Source: Mitsuaria sp. GD03876 (GTDB lineage: Bacteria; Pseudomonadota; Gammaproteobacteria; Burkholderiales; Burkholderiaceae_C). From it: DNA of 64,000 nt. The stretch spans positions 95,676 to 159,675 of the forward strand of contig NZ_JAOCCU010000006.1 of the NCBI RefSeq assembly GCF_029840635.1, written 5' to 3'. The notes below the pieces were generated by a model. It was not told where the DNA came from and made no database searches. It was given only the letters and a program-made list of their open reading frames with translations. The number at the start of each line of letters is the position of its first letter. The first letter of the stretch is position 1. Position numbers and translations under genes: made by a program. Below are positions 43,443-51,949 of this stretch, piece after piece.

Positions 43443-44060
43443 TCATTGCGGCTGCGCCAGCAGCTTGTCCAGCGCCTGGGTGAAGGCGGTGCTGTCGGGG
43501 CTGACGCCGGAGGCGAAGCTCATGACCTGCTTGCCGTCGCGGGAGATCAGGTACTTGTGGAAATTCCACTTCGGCGCCTGTCCGGTGCGCTTGGCCAGGT
43601 CGGCGAACAGCGGGTTCAGATCGGCTTTCCCGGCAGAGACGCTGCTCTTGCTGAACATCGGGAATTTGACGTTGAACGTGTTCTCGCAGAACTCGGCGAT
43701 TTCCTTGTTGGAGCCGTACTCCTGGTTGCCGAAATCACCGGATGGAAATCCCAGCACCACCAGCCCCTTGTCCGCATAGCGCGCGGAGATGGCTTCGAGC
43801 GCCTTGTACTGCGGCGTGTAGCCGCAGAAGGAGGCGGTGTTCACCACCAGCACGACCTTGCCGGCGTACTGGCACAGCGCCTGGGGCTTTTCATCCTGCA
43901 GCCGCGGCATCGAGCGATTGAGCAGTTCGGGGCAGGAGGCGCTCGACCCGGCCGGCTCGGCCGCGGGCGCGGCGTGTGCCGAGGTGGCGGCGAAGGGGGC
44001 GATCAAGGCGGCGGCCACGAAGGCGGCGCGGCGCAGGAAGGAACCGAAGGACTTGTTCAT
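43443..44060 (-). CDS. Secreted glutathione-peroxidase-like thiol peroxidase
   Basis: The 205-residue protein has a signal peptide (LRRAAFVAAALIAPFAATSA, then HA) and a GPx domain. The peroxidatic Cys79 is in VVNTASFCGYTPQYKALEAI, the conserved WNFHKYL holds the tetrad Trp and Asn, and GFPSGDFGNQE is present. In most GPx proteins the last block reads FPCNQFG; here the Gln of the tetrad is Asp and the usual second Cys is Ser, so the reductant and mechanism may differ. The start at 44060 has TGGAGA upstream. Confidence 0.85.
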   Translation of the reverse strand: MNKSFGSFLRRAAFVAAALIAPFAATSAHAAPAAEPAGSSASCPELLNRSMPRLQDEKPQALCQYAGKVVLVVNTASFCGYTPQYKALEAISARYADKGLVVLGFPSGDFGNQEYGSNKEIAEFCENTFNVKFPMFSKSSVSAGKADLNPLFADLAKRTGQAPKWNFHKYLISRDGKQVMSFASGVSPDSTAFTQALDKLLAQPQ

Positions 44061-44241
44061 GTCGTTGTCTCCAGGATCGGTCAATCCGAAATGCGGCGAA
44101 TGGCGTTCACTTCGGAAGAAGCGAACCTGCCGTGAGATTCGTCAAACGCGGGATTAGGCCAGATCGCCCCACGGCGCGGTGCCGTAAGGGATTGTCATGG
44201 TGCGACCGGTAGAATCCGGCGCGCTTAACAGGACGCAGACG

Positions 44242-45123
44242 ATGCTTTATCCCGAACTTTTCAAGCAACTCGAAGCCGTTCGCTGGAACATGGACACGGA
44301 CATCCCGTGGGCCACGTTCGACGCGTCCAAGCTGACCGACGACCAGGCGCGCACGATCAAGATGAACGCGATCACCGAGTGGTCCGCGCTGCCCGCCACC
44401 GAGATGTTCCTGCGCGACAACAAGGACGACAGCGACTTCTCCGCGTTCATGAGCGTCTGGTTCTTCGAGGAGCAGAAGCATTCGCTGGTGCTGATGGAAT
44501 ACCTGCGCCGCTTCCGTCCGGACATGGTTCCGACCGAGGCCGAGCTGCACGAGGTGCGTTTCGAGTTCGACCCGGCGCCGGCGCTGGAAACGCTGATGCT
44601 GCACTTCTGCGGCGAGATCCGCCTGAACCACTGGTACCGCCGTGCCGCCGAATGGCACACCGAGCCGGTCATCAAGGCGATCTACGAGACCCTGTCGCGC
44701 GACGAGGCCCGCCACGGCGGCGCCTACCTGCGCTACATGAAGCGGGCGATGGCCAAGTTCGGCGACGAGGCGAAGGCCGCGTTCACCAAGGTCGGCGTGC
44801 TGATGGCCAGCGCGCGCCGGACGGCGCAGGCGCTGCATCCGACCAACCTGCATGTGAACGCCAAGCTGTTCCCGCGCGACACGATCCAGAGCCGCCTGCC
44901 CGATCCGGAATGGCTCGAGCGCTGGCTGGACAAGCAGATCCAGTTCGACAGCGTCTGGGAGAACAAGGTCGTCGAACGGATCCTGCACAACATGAGCCTG
45001 CTGATGGAGCGCAGCTTCGCCAGCGTCCAGGAGCTGAACCGCTACCGCAAGGAACTGGCCCAGCGCGTGGCCCAGGCCGCGCAGCAGGCGCAGGGCGGTG
45101 ACGCCGCGCCCCAGGCGACCTGA
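44242..45123 (+). CDS. Ferritin-like diiron protein
   Basis: The 293-residue protein carries two carboxylate/histidine motifs, [16 protein letters not shown] and [13 protein letters not shown], on helices as in four-helix-bundle diiron proteins, plus [15 protein letters not shown] between them. This arrangement is seen in acyl-ACP-desaturase-like and ferritin-like oxygen-binding proteins. No signal peptide is visible, so it is cytoplasmic. The substrate is unknown. The ATG at 44242 has AGGA 8 nt upstream and is followed by [13 protein letters not shown]. Confidence 0.75.
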   Translation: MLYPELFKQLEAVRWNMDTDIPWATFDASKLTDDQARTIKMNAITEWSALPATEMFLRDNKDDSDFSAFMSVWFFEEQKHSLVLMEYLRRFRPDMVPTEAELHEVRFEFDPAPALETLMLHFCGEIRLNHWYRRAAEWHTEPVIKAIYETLSRDEARHGGAYLRYMKRAMAKFGDEAKAAFTKVGVLMASARRTAQALHPTNLHVNAKLFPRDTIQSRLPDPEWLERWLDKQIQFDSVWENKVVERILHNMSLLMERSFASVQELNRYRKELAQRVAQAAQQAQGGDAAPQAT

Positions 45124-45147
45124 TCCGGTCGCCCCGTTCTCCGCACG

Positions 45148-45169
45148 AAGGCCCGCGCTCGCGGGCCTT
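45148..45169 (+). terminator. Terminator downstream of the ferritin-like gene
   Basis: AAGGCCCGC (45148-45156) and GCGGGCCTT (45161-45169) enclose a 4-nt loop, followed by GTCGTTT, 24 bp after the stop. Confidence 0.8.
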
Positions 45170-45298
45170 GTCGTTTCCGGACGCCGCGATCGCACGCCGT
45201 CACGCTGTCCGCACATGGCCCCCACGCATGCACGCGAGGCCCGGCGCGGCCACAATGCGCCTTCCCGTCCCTCTCTCCACCGCCATCCCCGATCGCTC

Positions 45299-45718
45299 AT
45301 GAAGTATCTGCACACCATGGTCCGCGTGACCGACATCGAGGCCTCCCTGAAGTTCTATCGCGACGCGCTCGGGCTGCAGGAAGTGCGCCGCAGCGAGCAC
45401 GAGGCCGGCCGCTTCACGCTGGTCTACCTGGCCGCGCCGGGCGACGAGGACGCGCAGATCGAGCTGACCTACAACTGGGATCCGGAGGCCTACACCGGTG
45501 GGCGCAATTTCGGGCATGTCGCCTACGCGGTGCCCGACATCTACGCCGCCTGCCAGCGCCTGATGGGCGAGGGCGTGACGATCAACCGCCCCCCGCGCGA
45601 CGGCCGCATGGCCTTCGTGCGCTCGCCCGACGGGATCTCGGTCGAACTGCTGCAGGACGGTCCGGCGCTGCCGCCGGCCGAGCCCTGGATCTCGATGCCC
45701 AACACCGGCGCCTGGTGA
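45299..45718 (+). CDS. gloA: Lactoylglutathione lyase (glyoxalase I)
   Basis: Glyoxalase I converts the methylglyoxal-glutathione hemithioacetal to lactoylglutathione. The 139-residue VOC-fold protein shows all four metal ligands: His5, Glu55 (AQIELTYNW), His73 (NFGHVAYAV) and Glu116 (ISVELLQDG). [18 protein letters not shown] is typical of the family. The start [10 protein letters not shown] at 45299 is fixed by ligand His5. Confidence 0.95.
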   Translation: MKYLHTMVRVTDIEASLKFYRDALGLQEVRRSEHEAGRFTLVYLAAPGDEDAQIELTYNWDPEAYTGGRNFGHVAYAVPDIYAACQRLMGEGVTINRPPRDGRMAFVRSPDGISVELLQDGPALPPAEPWISMPNTGAW

Positions 45719-45786
45719 TCCAGGCGATGGGCGCGGCCCATCGCCTGACGCCTGGCGAGTCCCTCGTTGATGTCCAGCCCCTTGCC

Positions 45787-46683
45787 ATGACCCAGCCGAC
45801 GCTTCGATCGCTCCTTCCCCTGCTGCTGGCCGTGCCGCTGGCGTGCGCCGCGCAGGCGGACGGCAAGCTGCTGTTGACCGGCGGCGTCAGCAGCATCGAT
45901 GGCGCGGCCGGCGGCGGGCTGTCGCCGTGGGCGCTGACCGGGAGCTACGCGACCAAGGGGCAGATTGGCGCCACGGCCTATTTCACGCGCCTGCCGGTGC
46001 AGGACTACAGCCTGACCGGCTACGGCGTCGCGGTGGCGCTGGGCGAGCGCGCCGAGTTCTCGCTCGCGAAGCAGGACTTCAATGCCGGCGGCACCGGCGC
46101 GGCGCTGGGCCTGCCCGGGCTGCGGCTCCGTCAGACGATCCTCGGCGCGAAGGTCCGGCTCCTGGGCGACGCGGTGCTGGACGCCGACACCTGGATGCCG
46201 CAGATCGCGCTCGGCGTCGAATACAAGCACCTGGACGCGGGCGGGCTCGCGCCGACGCTGAGCGTGCTTGGCGCCAAGCGCAACGGCGTCGATGTCTACC
46301 TGAGCGCGAGCAAGCTGTTCCTCGCCCAGAGCACGCTGGTGAACGTGACGCTGCGCGCGACCCGCGCCAACCAGAACGGCCTGCTGGGCTTCGGCGGCGC
46401 GGCGAGCGGGAGTTACTCGCTGGTGCCGGAGGTGTCGGTCGCCTACTTGCTGAGCAAGCAATGGGCGGTCGGCGTCGAGTACCGGGTCAAGCCGGACAAG
46501 CTCAATCCGTCGATCCTCGGCGACGCGCTGCGCGAGGACGACTGGAAGGATGTCTTCGTCGCCTGGGCGCCGAACAAGCGCTTCTCGCTGACGGCGGCCT
46601 ATGTGGACCTCGGGCGCGTCGTGCCGGGCATCCAGCCGCGGCGGCAGCGCGGCGTCTACGGCTCGATCCAGTTCGCGTACTGA
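45787..46683 (+). CDS. DUF3034-type outer-membrane protein
   Basis: The 298-residue protein has a signal peptide (LRSLLPLLLAVPLACAAQA) and alternating amphipathic strands ending in Tyr-rich GVYGSIQFAY, a beta-barrel-like pattern. Words such as LTGGVSSIDGAAGGGLSPWA and VGVEYRVKPDKLNP match DUF3034 as I recall it. Function is unknown. The exported globin gene begins 33 bp downstream, so the two are likely co-transcribed. The start at 45787 is chosen for the signal peptide; the frame is open further upstream. Confidence 0.7.
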   Translation: MTQPTLRSLLPLLLAVPLACAAQADGKLLLTGGVSSIDGAAGGGLSPWALTGSYATKGQIGATAYFTRLPVQDYSLTGYGVAVALGERAEFSLAKQDFNAGGTGAALGLPGLRLRQTILGAKVRLLGDAVLDADTWMPQIALGVEYKHLDAGGLAPTLSVLGAKRNGVDVYLSASKLFLAQSTLVNVTLRATRANQNGLLGFGGAASGSYSLVPEVSVAYLLSKQWAVGVEYRVKPDKLNPSILGDALREDDWKDVFVAWAPNKRFSLTAAYVDLGRVVPGIQPRRQRGVYGSIQFAY

Positions 46684-46716
46684 CGGCGCCGCGCGCGCCT
46701 TTCCGGGAGGCAGAAG

Positions 46717-47172
46717 ATGCGATCTCGTCGAATCACCGCGGCAACCGCGGCATGGCTGCGGGCCGGCCTGCTGGCGACGGCGCTCGGGGCCGGCGTGGGG
46801 GCATGGGCGGCGGATGACGCGCTCCATCGCGCGCTGGGCGGCGACGAGGGCATCGCGCGCATCGTCAACGGCATGGTCGACCGGGCCTATGCCGATCCCC
46901 GCATCCAGAAGAAGTTCGACGGCGTGAATCCGAAGGCGCTGAAGGAGTCGTTGAGCAACCAGTTCTGCGTGCTCGCCGGCGGCAGCTGCCGCTACGAGGG
47001 CGAGACGATGAAGAACGCCCATGCCCACCTGGCGCTGGACAAGGCCGACTTCAACGCGTTGGTCGAGGACCTGCAGCTGTCGATGGACGAGCAGCGCGTG
47101 CCGTTCACCGTCCAGAACCGCCTGCTGGCGCTGCTGGCGCCGATGCATCGCGACATCATCACCAAACGGTAG
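46717..47172 (+). CDS. Group 1 truncated hemoglobin-like protein with signal peptide
   Basis: The 151-residue protein has an N-terminal export signal (GLLATALGAGVGAWA|AD) and a 2-on-2 globin domain: LHRALGGDEGIARIVNGMVD, FDGVNPKALKESLSNQFC, then TMKNAHAHLALDKADFNALV, in which the His is the likely proximal heme ligand. Two Cys (FCVLAGGSC) flank the region before it. Exported truncated globins are less common than cytoplasmic ones; a role with the adjacent DUF3034 barrel in oxygen or NO chemistry in the periplasm is inference. Confidence 0.85.
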   Translation: MRSRRITAATAAWLRAGLLATALGAGVGAWAADDALHRALGGDEGIARIVNGMVDRAYADPRIQKKFDGVNPKALKESLSNQFCVLAGGSCRYEGETMKNAHAHLALDKADFNALVEDLQLSMDEQRVPFTVQNRLLALLAPMHRDIITKR

Positions 47173-47315
47173 CCCGTTGTCCGATAGCATGCGCCCCGAG
47201 CCTTGTCCGGCTTGATCTCCAGGGAGGCGCTGAGCAACGGCGCATTGCGGGGTCAGGTCTTGAGGGGTTCGCGCCGGAAACCCGGGTTTCCGGCTGCCTC
47301 ACCATCCAACCAGCA

Positions 47316-47966
47316 ATGACGATGCAAGCCTTCAAGAATCCATTCGCCTCGATCACGGCCGATCGAGGCGTCGATCCCATCCGGACGACGTCCGGCCGCC
47401 ACCTCGCGACCGCGCTCCTGGTCGCCGTCGGCGGGTTGGGCGCGAGCGGCGCCGCATTCGCCCAGCCCTTGCCCGGCTGCCTCTACACGCTGGGCGCCGG
47501 CGCCTACAACCGGTCCTTCGTGGCCGGACAGGGCGGCACGCTGAGCATCTGGGCGAGCAACTCGGCCCAGCCGAACTCGAAGACGCCGACGATCGAGTGC
47601 TATCCGGGCGTCAATCCGCTGCCGCTGCGGATCTACCTGCGGCCTGGCAACTACTTCGTCGGCGACATGGCGATCGCGGTCACGGCCCGGCCGGACCCCA
47701 CCCATTTCACGCAATGGGGCCAGGCCAAGTTCCCGCTGCCGCCGGTGCCGGTGGGGGTCTACACGCTTGAGGCGGATGGCTTCGATGGCATGGGTGTCAT
47801 GAAGATCTTCGACAAGATCACGGTGTCGGCGCCTCCCGCGCCGGCCCCGGCGCCCACGCCTGCACCGTCTCCCGCGCCTGCGCCGTCTCCGGCCCCGTCG
47901 CCCGCTCCCGCGCCCAAGGTCCCGCTGGCGCCGATCATCGACCTGCTGCTCGACGACGGGAAGTAA
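47316..47966 (+). CDS. Secreted protein of unknown function with Pro/Ala repeat tail
   Basis: The 216-residue protein has a signal-like segment (LATALLVAVGGLGASGAAFA|QP), a central domain with two Cys (PGCLYTLGAG, TIECYPGVNP) and a Pro-Ala-Pro-Ser repeat (roughly residues 170-203). It ends in a short hydrophobic/acidic end LAPIIDLLLDDGK. The tail looks like a flexible wall-spanning or display linker. The first Met is 47316; 47322 is equally possible. No family is recognised. It lies beside the globin gene but with 143 bp between. Confidence 0.6.
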   Translation: MTMQAFKNPFASITADRGVDPIRTTSGRHLATALLVAVGGLGASGAAFAQPLPGCLYTLGAGAYNRSFVAGQGGTLSIWASNSAQPNSKTPTIECYPGVNPLPLRIYLRPGNYFVGDMAIAVTARPDPTHFTQWGQAKFPLPPVPVGVYTLEADGFDGMGVMKIFDKITVSAPPAPAPAPTPAPSPAPAPSPAPSPAPAPKVPLAPIIDLLLDDGK

Positions 47967-48044
47967 GCCCAACCGGTCCTGGCCTCCGCTGCTCGCGGCG
48001 AGAGGCCAGACCCGCCGCCTCGTCCGCAGTGCGAGGCCCAAAGC

Positions 48045-48078
48045 AAAAGCCCCTGACTCCGTTCGGAATCAGGGGCTT
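48045..48078 (-). terminator. Terminator of tRNA-Phe
   Basis: On the minus strand AAGCCCCTGATTCC pairs with GGAGTCAGGGGCTT (one T-G wobble, 14 bp, 4-nt loop), followed by TTGC. It starts 7 nt after the tRNA CCA end. Confidence 0.85.
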
Positions 48079-48085
48079 GGTGTTT

Positions 48086-48161
48086 TGGTGGCCAAGGGCG
48101 GAATCGAACCACCGACACGCGGATTTTCAATCCGCTGCTCTACCAACTGAGCTACTTGGCC
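48086..48161 (-). tRNA. tRNA-Phe (GAA)
   Basis: The minus strand folds as a complete 76-nt tRNA with encoded CCA. The acceptor stem GGCCAAG (5' end at 48161) pairs with CTTGGCC, the D-arm reads AGCTCAGTTGGTAGAGC, the anticodon loop TTGAAAA contains GAA, and the T-arm is GTCGGTGGTTCGATTCCGCC-like. Discriminator A and CCA are at 48086-48089. Confidence 0.97.
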
Positions 48162-48237
48162 ATGAGACTGGGTCTCTGCTCCACCGTTCGGCCCTCTTGC
48201 GACGACGCGTTGAACAGCGAAGACCGCGACTATAACA

Positions 48238-48969
48238 CTAAATTCCGCTACCGCGCTTGTTTCTCGACAGATCGACCCCGAGCTGCTTGAGCTTGCGGTA
48301 CAGGTGCGTGCGTTCGAGACCGGTCTTCTCCGCCACGCGGGTCATCGAGCCGTTCTCCTTGGCCAGGTGGAACTCGAAGTAGCTCTTCTCGAAGGCGTCG
48401 CGAGCCTCGCGCAGCGGACGGTCCAGTTCGAAGACCTGCTCCGACGCCAGGCCCTGGTGCGGCAGCGGCGCCACCGGCACCAGGTTGGCCGAGGGCATCG
48501 GCATCACGCCCGCGGCGATCGGCGCCAGCGTCTCCGGACGCGGGAAGCTGTTGTTCACGCCGATCGCGCCGACCACCGGCGCCGCCGGCGGGGCCGGGCG
48601 GGGCGTCGTCTTGACCAGCGCCTGCTCGACCGCGCGCAGCAGCTTTTGCAGGGTGATCGGTTTCTCGAGGAAGGCCATCGCGCCGAACTTGGTCGCCTCG
48701 ACCGCGGTGTCGATCGTGCCGTGGCCGCTCATCATGATGACCGGCATCGTCAGCTGGCCGGAGCTGCCCCATTCCTTGAGCAGCGTCACGCCATCGACGT
48801 CGGGCATCCAGATGTCCAGCAGGACCAGGTCGGGCCGCGAGCGCTCGCGGGCGGCGCGCGCCTGCTGGGCGTTTTCCGCGAGTTCGATCGTGTGCCCCTC
48901 GTCCGAGAGGATTTCCGACAGGAGGGCGCGGATGCCCAATTCGTCGTCAACAACAAGAATGGTTGCCAT
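48238..48969 (-). CDS. Response regulator with Fis-type HTH, NtrX-like but lacking the AAA+ domain
   Basis: The 243-residue protein has a receiver domain close to NtrX (ILVVDDELGIRALLSEILSD, Asp52 in LLDIWMPDVDG, MSGHGTIDTAVEATKFGAMA, FLEKPITLQKLL). A Pro/Ala-rich linker of about 80 residues and a Fis-like helix-turn-helix (MTRVAEKTGLERTHLYRKLK, QLGVDL) follow. The sigma-54 ATPase domain of true NtrX is missing, so it should not remodel sigma-54 polymerase. It follows the ntrY-like kinase by 13 bp. Confidence 0.85.
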   Translation of the reverse strand: MATILVVDDELGIRALLSEILSDEGHTIELAENAQQARAARERSRPDLVLLDIWMPDVDGVTLLKEWGSSGQLTMPVIMMSGHGTIDTAVEATKFGAMAFLEKPITLQKLLRAVEQALVKTTPRPAPPAAPVVGAIGVNNSFPRPETLAPIAAGVMPMPSANLVPVAPLPHQGLASEQVFELDRPLREARDAFEKSYFEFHLAKENGSMTRVAEKTGLERTHLYRKLKQLGVDLSRNKRGSGI

Positions 48970-48982
48970 GTATGCCTACTGT

Positions 48983-51241
48983 TCACGCGGGCCGAGGCGC
49001 GTCCTGCGCAGGGCTCGGTGCAGTCGCGAGTTTTGAAAATGATAACGAAACTTGTGCGCCGCTCGGCGGCAGATCGCTGCCGCTGACGCCTGGGAGATTC
49101 ACCAGCCGGATGCGCGCGCCGTGCTCATCCGCGATTTTCTTCACCACCGCCAGACCCAGCCCCGTGCCCTTGGGCTTGGTCGTGACATACGGTTCGAAAG
49201 CCCGCTTCAGCACGTTTTCCGCGAAGCCCGGACCGTTGTCCGTCAGGACCAACCGAAGTGCCCGCAGCTCGCCGGCGTCGTTCAGCGCCTTCTGCGTGCG
49301 CACCACGACCTTGCCGTCCGGCCGCTCGCTGACGGCGTCCAGCGCGTTCTGGACCAGGTTGTGGATCACCTGGCGCAGCTGCGGCGCGTCGCCGAGGATC
49401 TGCGGTGGGTCGGTCGCCAGGTCGGCGCTCAGCCGGCCCGACTCCTGCTGCTCCGCATACAGCGTCAGCACCTCGGCCACCAGCTCGTTCAGGTCGAGCG
49501 CCGAGAGCTTGGCGGCCGGCAGCCGCGCGTAGTCGCGGAACTCGTTGACCAGCTGCTTCATCGCCTGCACCTGGTTGACGATCGTGCCCACCGAGCGCAC
49601 CAGCATCGACTGGTCGGCGCCCTCCAGCTTGGACTCCAGCTTGAACTGCAGCCGTTCGGCCGACAGCTGGATCGGGGTCAGCGGGTTCTTGATCTCGTGC
49701 GCCAGGCGCCGCGCGACCTCGCTCCAGGCCGCCGAGCGCTGCGCCGACACGACCTCGCTGATGTCGTCGAACACCAGCAGCCGCGCGTCCTGCGGCAGCA
49801 CCGCGCCGCGCACCAGCAGCGTCAGCGCGGTCTTCGTCAGCGCGGTCTTCTCGTCGAGCTGCAGTTCGAAGGAGTCCTGCCAGTGCTCGCGCTCGCCGGA
49901 TTCGGGGCTCTGCAGCTCGAAGCGCTGCCAGATGTCCTTGCCGAAGGCGGCCAGCTCCGGCAAGTCCTCCAGCGGCCGGCCGACGTAGGCCGACAGCGGC
50001 AGCTTCAGGATGCGCGTCGCGCCGGGGTTCACCGTCTCGATGCGGCGGTCGGCGTCGAACACGATCACGCCGGCGGTCAGGTTGTCCAGGATGGTCTGAA
50101 CGTGCGTGCGGGCGCTCTCGAGCTGCGTCACGCTGTGCTCGACCAGCGCCCGCGCGTCGGCCAGCTGCTGCGTCATGTCCGCGAACGAGCGCGTCAGCCC
50201 GCCGAGCTCGTCGCGCGAGCGGAACACCGGCTTGGCCTTCAGGTCGCCGGTGGCGACCTCGCGCATGCCCTCGGCCAGCAGCAGCAGCGGCTGCACCAGC
50301 TGGTTGGACAGGGCCACCGCCAGCAGCAGCGCCGCGAACACCGCCAGGATCAGCACCAGCGTCAGCGTGCCGAGGTACATCCGCCGCAGCCCGTCGCGCA
50401 GCAGCGAGCGCTGCAGGTACTCCTGGTTGGCCGTCGACACGTTCAGCGCGTTGCTGATGACCTTGCCGGAGATCTGCCGCACGACCATCAGGTAGCGGTC
50501 GCTGTTGGTCAGCTGCAGCGCGCTGCTGGGCAGCAGCGCCAGCGAGCGGATGCGGGCCTCGCCCAGCATGGCCTGCTGCTCGTCCTCCAGGCCCTCCAGC
50601 CGCGACGCGATGCCGTTGTTGCGCGCCTGCGAGAGCAGCGCGGCGCTGGGCCGCTCGGGGATCTCGCTGGACTCGCCGCCGGCCGACAGCAGCACCTGTC
50701 CGTTGCCGGCGACCAGCGCGACGTTGCGCGCGCCCATCTGGTCGCGCAGCCGCTCCAGCGCCAGCGGCGCCAGCGCGCCGTCCTCCCAGCGCTCGGCGGC
50801 GGCGCGGGTGCGCGCGGTCTGCTCGGCGCGCAGGTTCTCCAGCGTGTCCTGTCCCAGCGCCAGGCCCGCCTCCAGCGCGCTCGCCAGCCGCTGGTCGAAC
50901 AGGCTTTCGATGCTGCGGTTCACGAACTGGTAGGAGACGGTGTAGATCAGCAGGCCGGGGACGACGCCGACGAACGCGAAGATGCCGGCGAGCTTGAGCA
51001 GCAGCCGGCTGCCGAAGCGTCCGCGCTTGACGCGCAGCGCCAGCCGGGTGCCGGCCACCCCGATCACGACGATCAGCGCGGTGGCGACGGCGACGTTGAC
51101 CCAGAACAGCCAGAGGTAGTGGCGTTCCAGGAAGCCGCGCTGCGCGGTGGTGCTGATCGACAGCAGGAAGGCCAGCATGCCGCTGGCGCCCGCGATCGCG
51201 GCCACGGAGATCAACCACGCCAGGCGTGCCGACTTGGTCAC
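48983..51241 (-). CDS. ntrY: NtrY-like sensor histidine kinase
   Basis: The 752-residue kinase has several N-terminal membrane segments (AWLISVAAIAGASGMLAFLL, VNVAVATALIVVIGVAGTRL, LAGIFAFVGVVPGLLIYTV), a periplasmic domain, another TM (LGTLTLVLILAVFAALLLAV), HAMP and a PAS domain (ILDNLTAGVIVFDADRRIET). A HisKA box near residue 510 (RRLAHEIKNPLTPIQLSAER) and a HATPase (NLVQNALDAV, DNGPGF, GTGLGLAVVKKI) complete it. It lies in the recurrent rsmB-DUF4390-ntrY-ntrX cluster. Signals proposed for NtrY include nitrogen and redox status; none can be read here. Confidence 0.92.
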   Translation of the reverse strand: MTKSARLAWLISVAAIAGASGMLAFLLSISTTAQRGFLERHYLWLFWVNVAVATALIVVIGVAGTRLALRVKRGRFGSRLLLKLAGIFAFVGVVPGLLIYTVSYQFVNRSIESLFDQRLASALEAGLALGQDTLENLRAEQTARTRAAAERWEDGALAPLALERLRDQMGARNVALVAGNGQVLLSAGGESSEIPERPSAALLSQARNNGIASRLEGLEDEQQAMLGEARIRSLALLPSSALQLTNSDRYLMVVRQISGKVISNALNVSTANQEYLQRSLLRDGLRRMYLGTLTLVLILAVFAALLLAVALSNQLVQPLLLLAEGMREVATGDLKAKPVFRSRDELGGLTRSFADMTQQLADARALVEHSVTQLESARTHVQTILDNLTAGVIVFDADRRIETVNPGATRILKLPLSAYVGRPLEDLPELAAFGKDIWQRFELQSPESGEREHWQDSFELQLDEKTALTKTALTLLVRGAVLPQDARLLVFDDISEVVSAQRSAAWSEVARRLAHEIKNPLTPIQLSAERLQFKLESKLEGADQSMLVRSVGTIVNQVQAMKQLVNEFRDYARLPAAKLSALDLNELVAEVLTLYAEQQESGRLSADLATDPPQILGDAPQLRQVIHNLVQNALDAVSERPDGKVVVRTQKALNDAGELRALRLVLTDNGPGFAENVLKRAFEPYVTTKPKGTGLGLAVVKKIADEHGARIRLVNLPGVSGSDLPPSGAQVSLSFSKLATAPSPAQDAPRPA

Positions 51242-51305
51242 GGGTCAGGATCCTTGCTGGGTCAGGAGGGAAGGGGCGGGGAGGGCCAACGCGGCGGCGG
51301 TCCGG

Positions 51306-51920
51306 TCAGGGCTGCGGCTTGTTGGGCGGCGGCGTGGCGGGCGCCTCGAGGTTGAGCGTCAGCGTGCGGTCGACGGCCAGCGTCCAGCCGTGGTTGCCGC
51401 CCAGGCCGATCTGCATCGGCCGCGGCAGCTGCGCGGTGTCCAGCTTGTAGCTGAACTCGAGGTAATAGCGGCCATCGTCCTCGATCTCCTTGGCGTCGGC
51501 GACGCGCCAGCTGGACACGCCGCGCAGCGAGGCGACCGCCTCGCCCAGCGTGTCGAAGCTCTGGTGCAGGCCACCGGTGCTGACGCGGTACTGGCGCGTC
51601 AGCGGCTGCCAGGTCAGGCGCCAGGTGCGGGCGGCCTGGGCGACGCGGGCGTCGCGCCAGTACCAGCGGTTGCGCAAGACCTGGACCTCGGCGACGAAGT
51701 AGATGGCCACGCCCTTGAGCAGCGCGTCCTCGGCGGCCTTGGGCAGCTCGAAGCGGGTGCTGAAGCTGACGGCCAGGCCGTCCTCGGCGCGCTCGGCGTT
51801 GAGCAGCTGCAGCGTCACGCCCTGCGCCATCGCCCAGCCGTGCAGCGCCAGCAGCGCCACGACCAGGGTCAGGCGCTGCCACCAGGAACGCAGCGGAACG
51901 GGACGGGACGGCGGGGACAC
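51306..51920 (-). CDS. DUF4390-family exported protein
   Basis: This protein of about 204 residues lies between rsmB and ntrY. No ATG precedes its signal peptide, so a GTG start at 51918-51920 (then SPPSRPVPLRSWW) is proposed. The signal reads LTLVVALLALHGWAMAQ. The domain has DUF4390 wording: GVAIYFVAEVQVLRNRWYWR, RTWRLTWQPLTRQYRVS and LGEAVASLRGVSSWRVA. Function is unknown, but the position beside ntrY is conserved, suggesting a part in that sensory system. Confidence 0.8.
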   Translation of the reverse strand: MSPPSRPVPLRSWWQRLTLVVALLALHGWAMAQGVTLQLLNAERAEDGLAVSFSTRFELPKAAEDALLKGVAIYFVAEVQVLRNRWYWRDARVAQAARTWRLTWQPLTRQYRVSTGGLHQSFDTLGEAVASLRGVSSWRVADAKEIEDDGRYYLEFSYKLDTAQLPRPMQIGLGGNHGWTLAVDRTLTLNLEAPATPPPNKPQP

Positions 51921-51949
51921 GCGGAGCGGCGGACGAGGGAAGTCGAGGG

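Noticed and set aside
47816..47930. Short tandem repeat that could suggest a CRISPR-like or satellite array
   Set aside because: It encodes the Pro/Ala/Ser tail of a secreted protein in frame; units are 6-18 nt with no spacers.
48086..48161. tRNA-Phe as an integration site for a genomic island
   Set aside because: No integrase gene and no repeat of the tRNA 3' end was seen nearby; both sides carry conserved chromosomal or ordinary genes.
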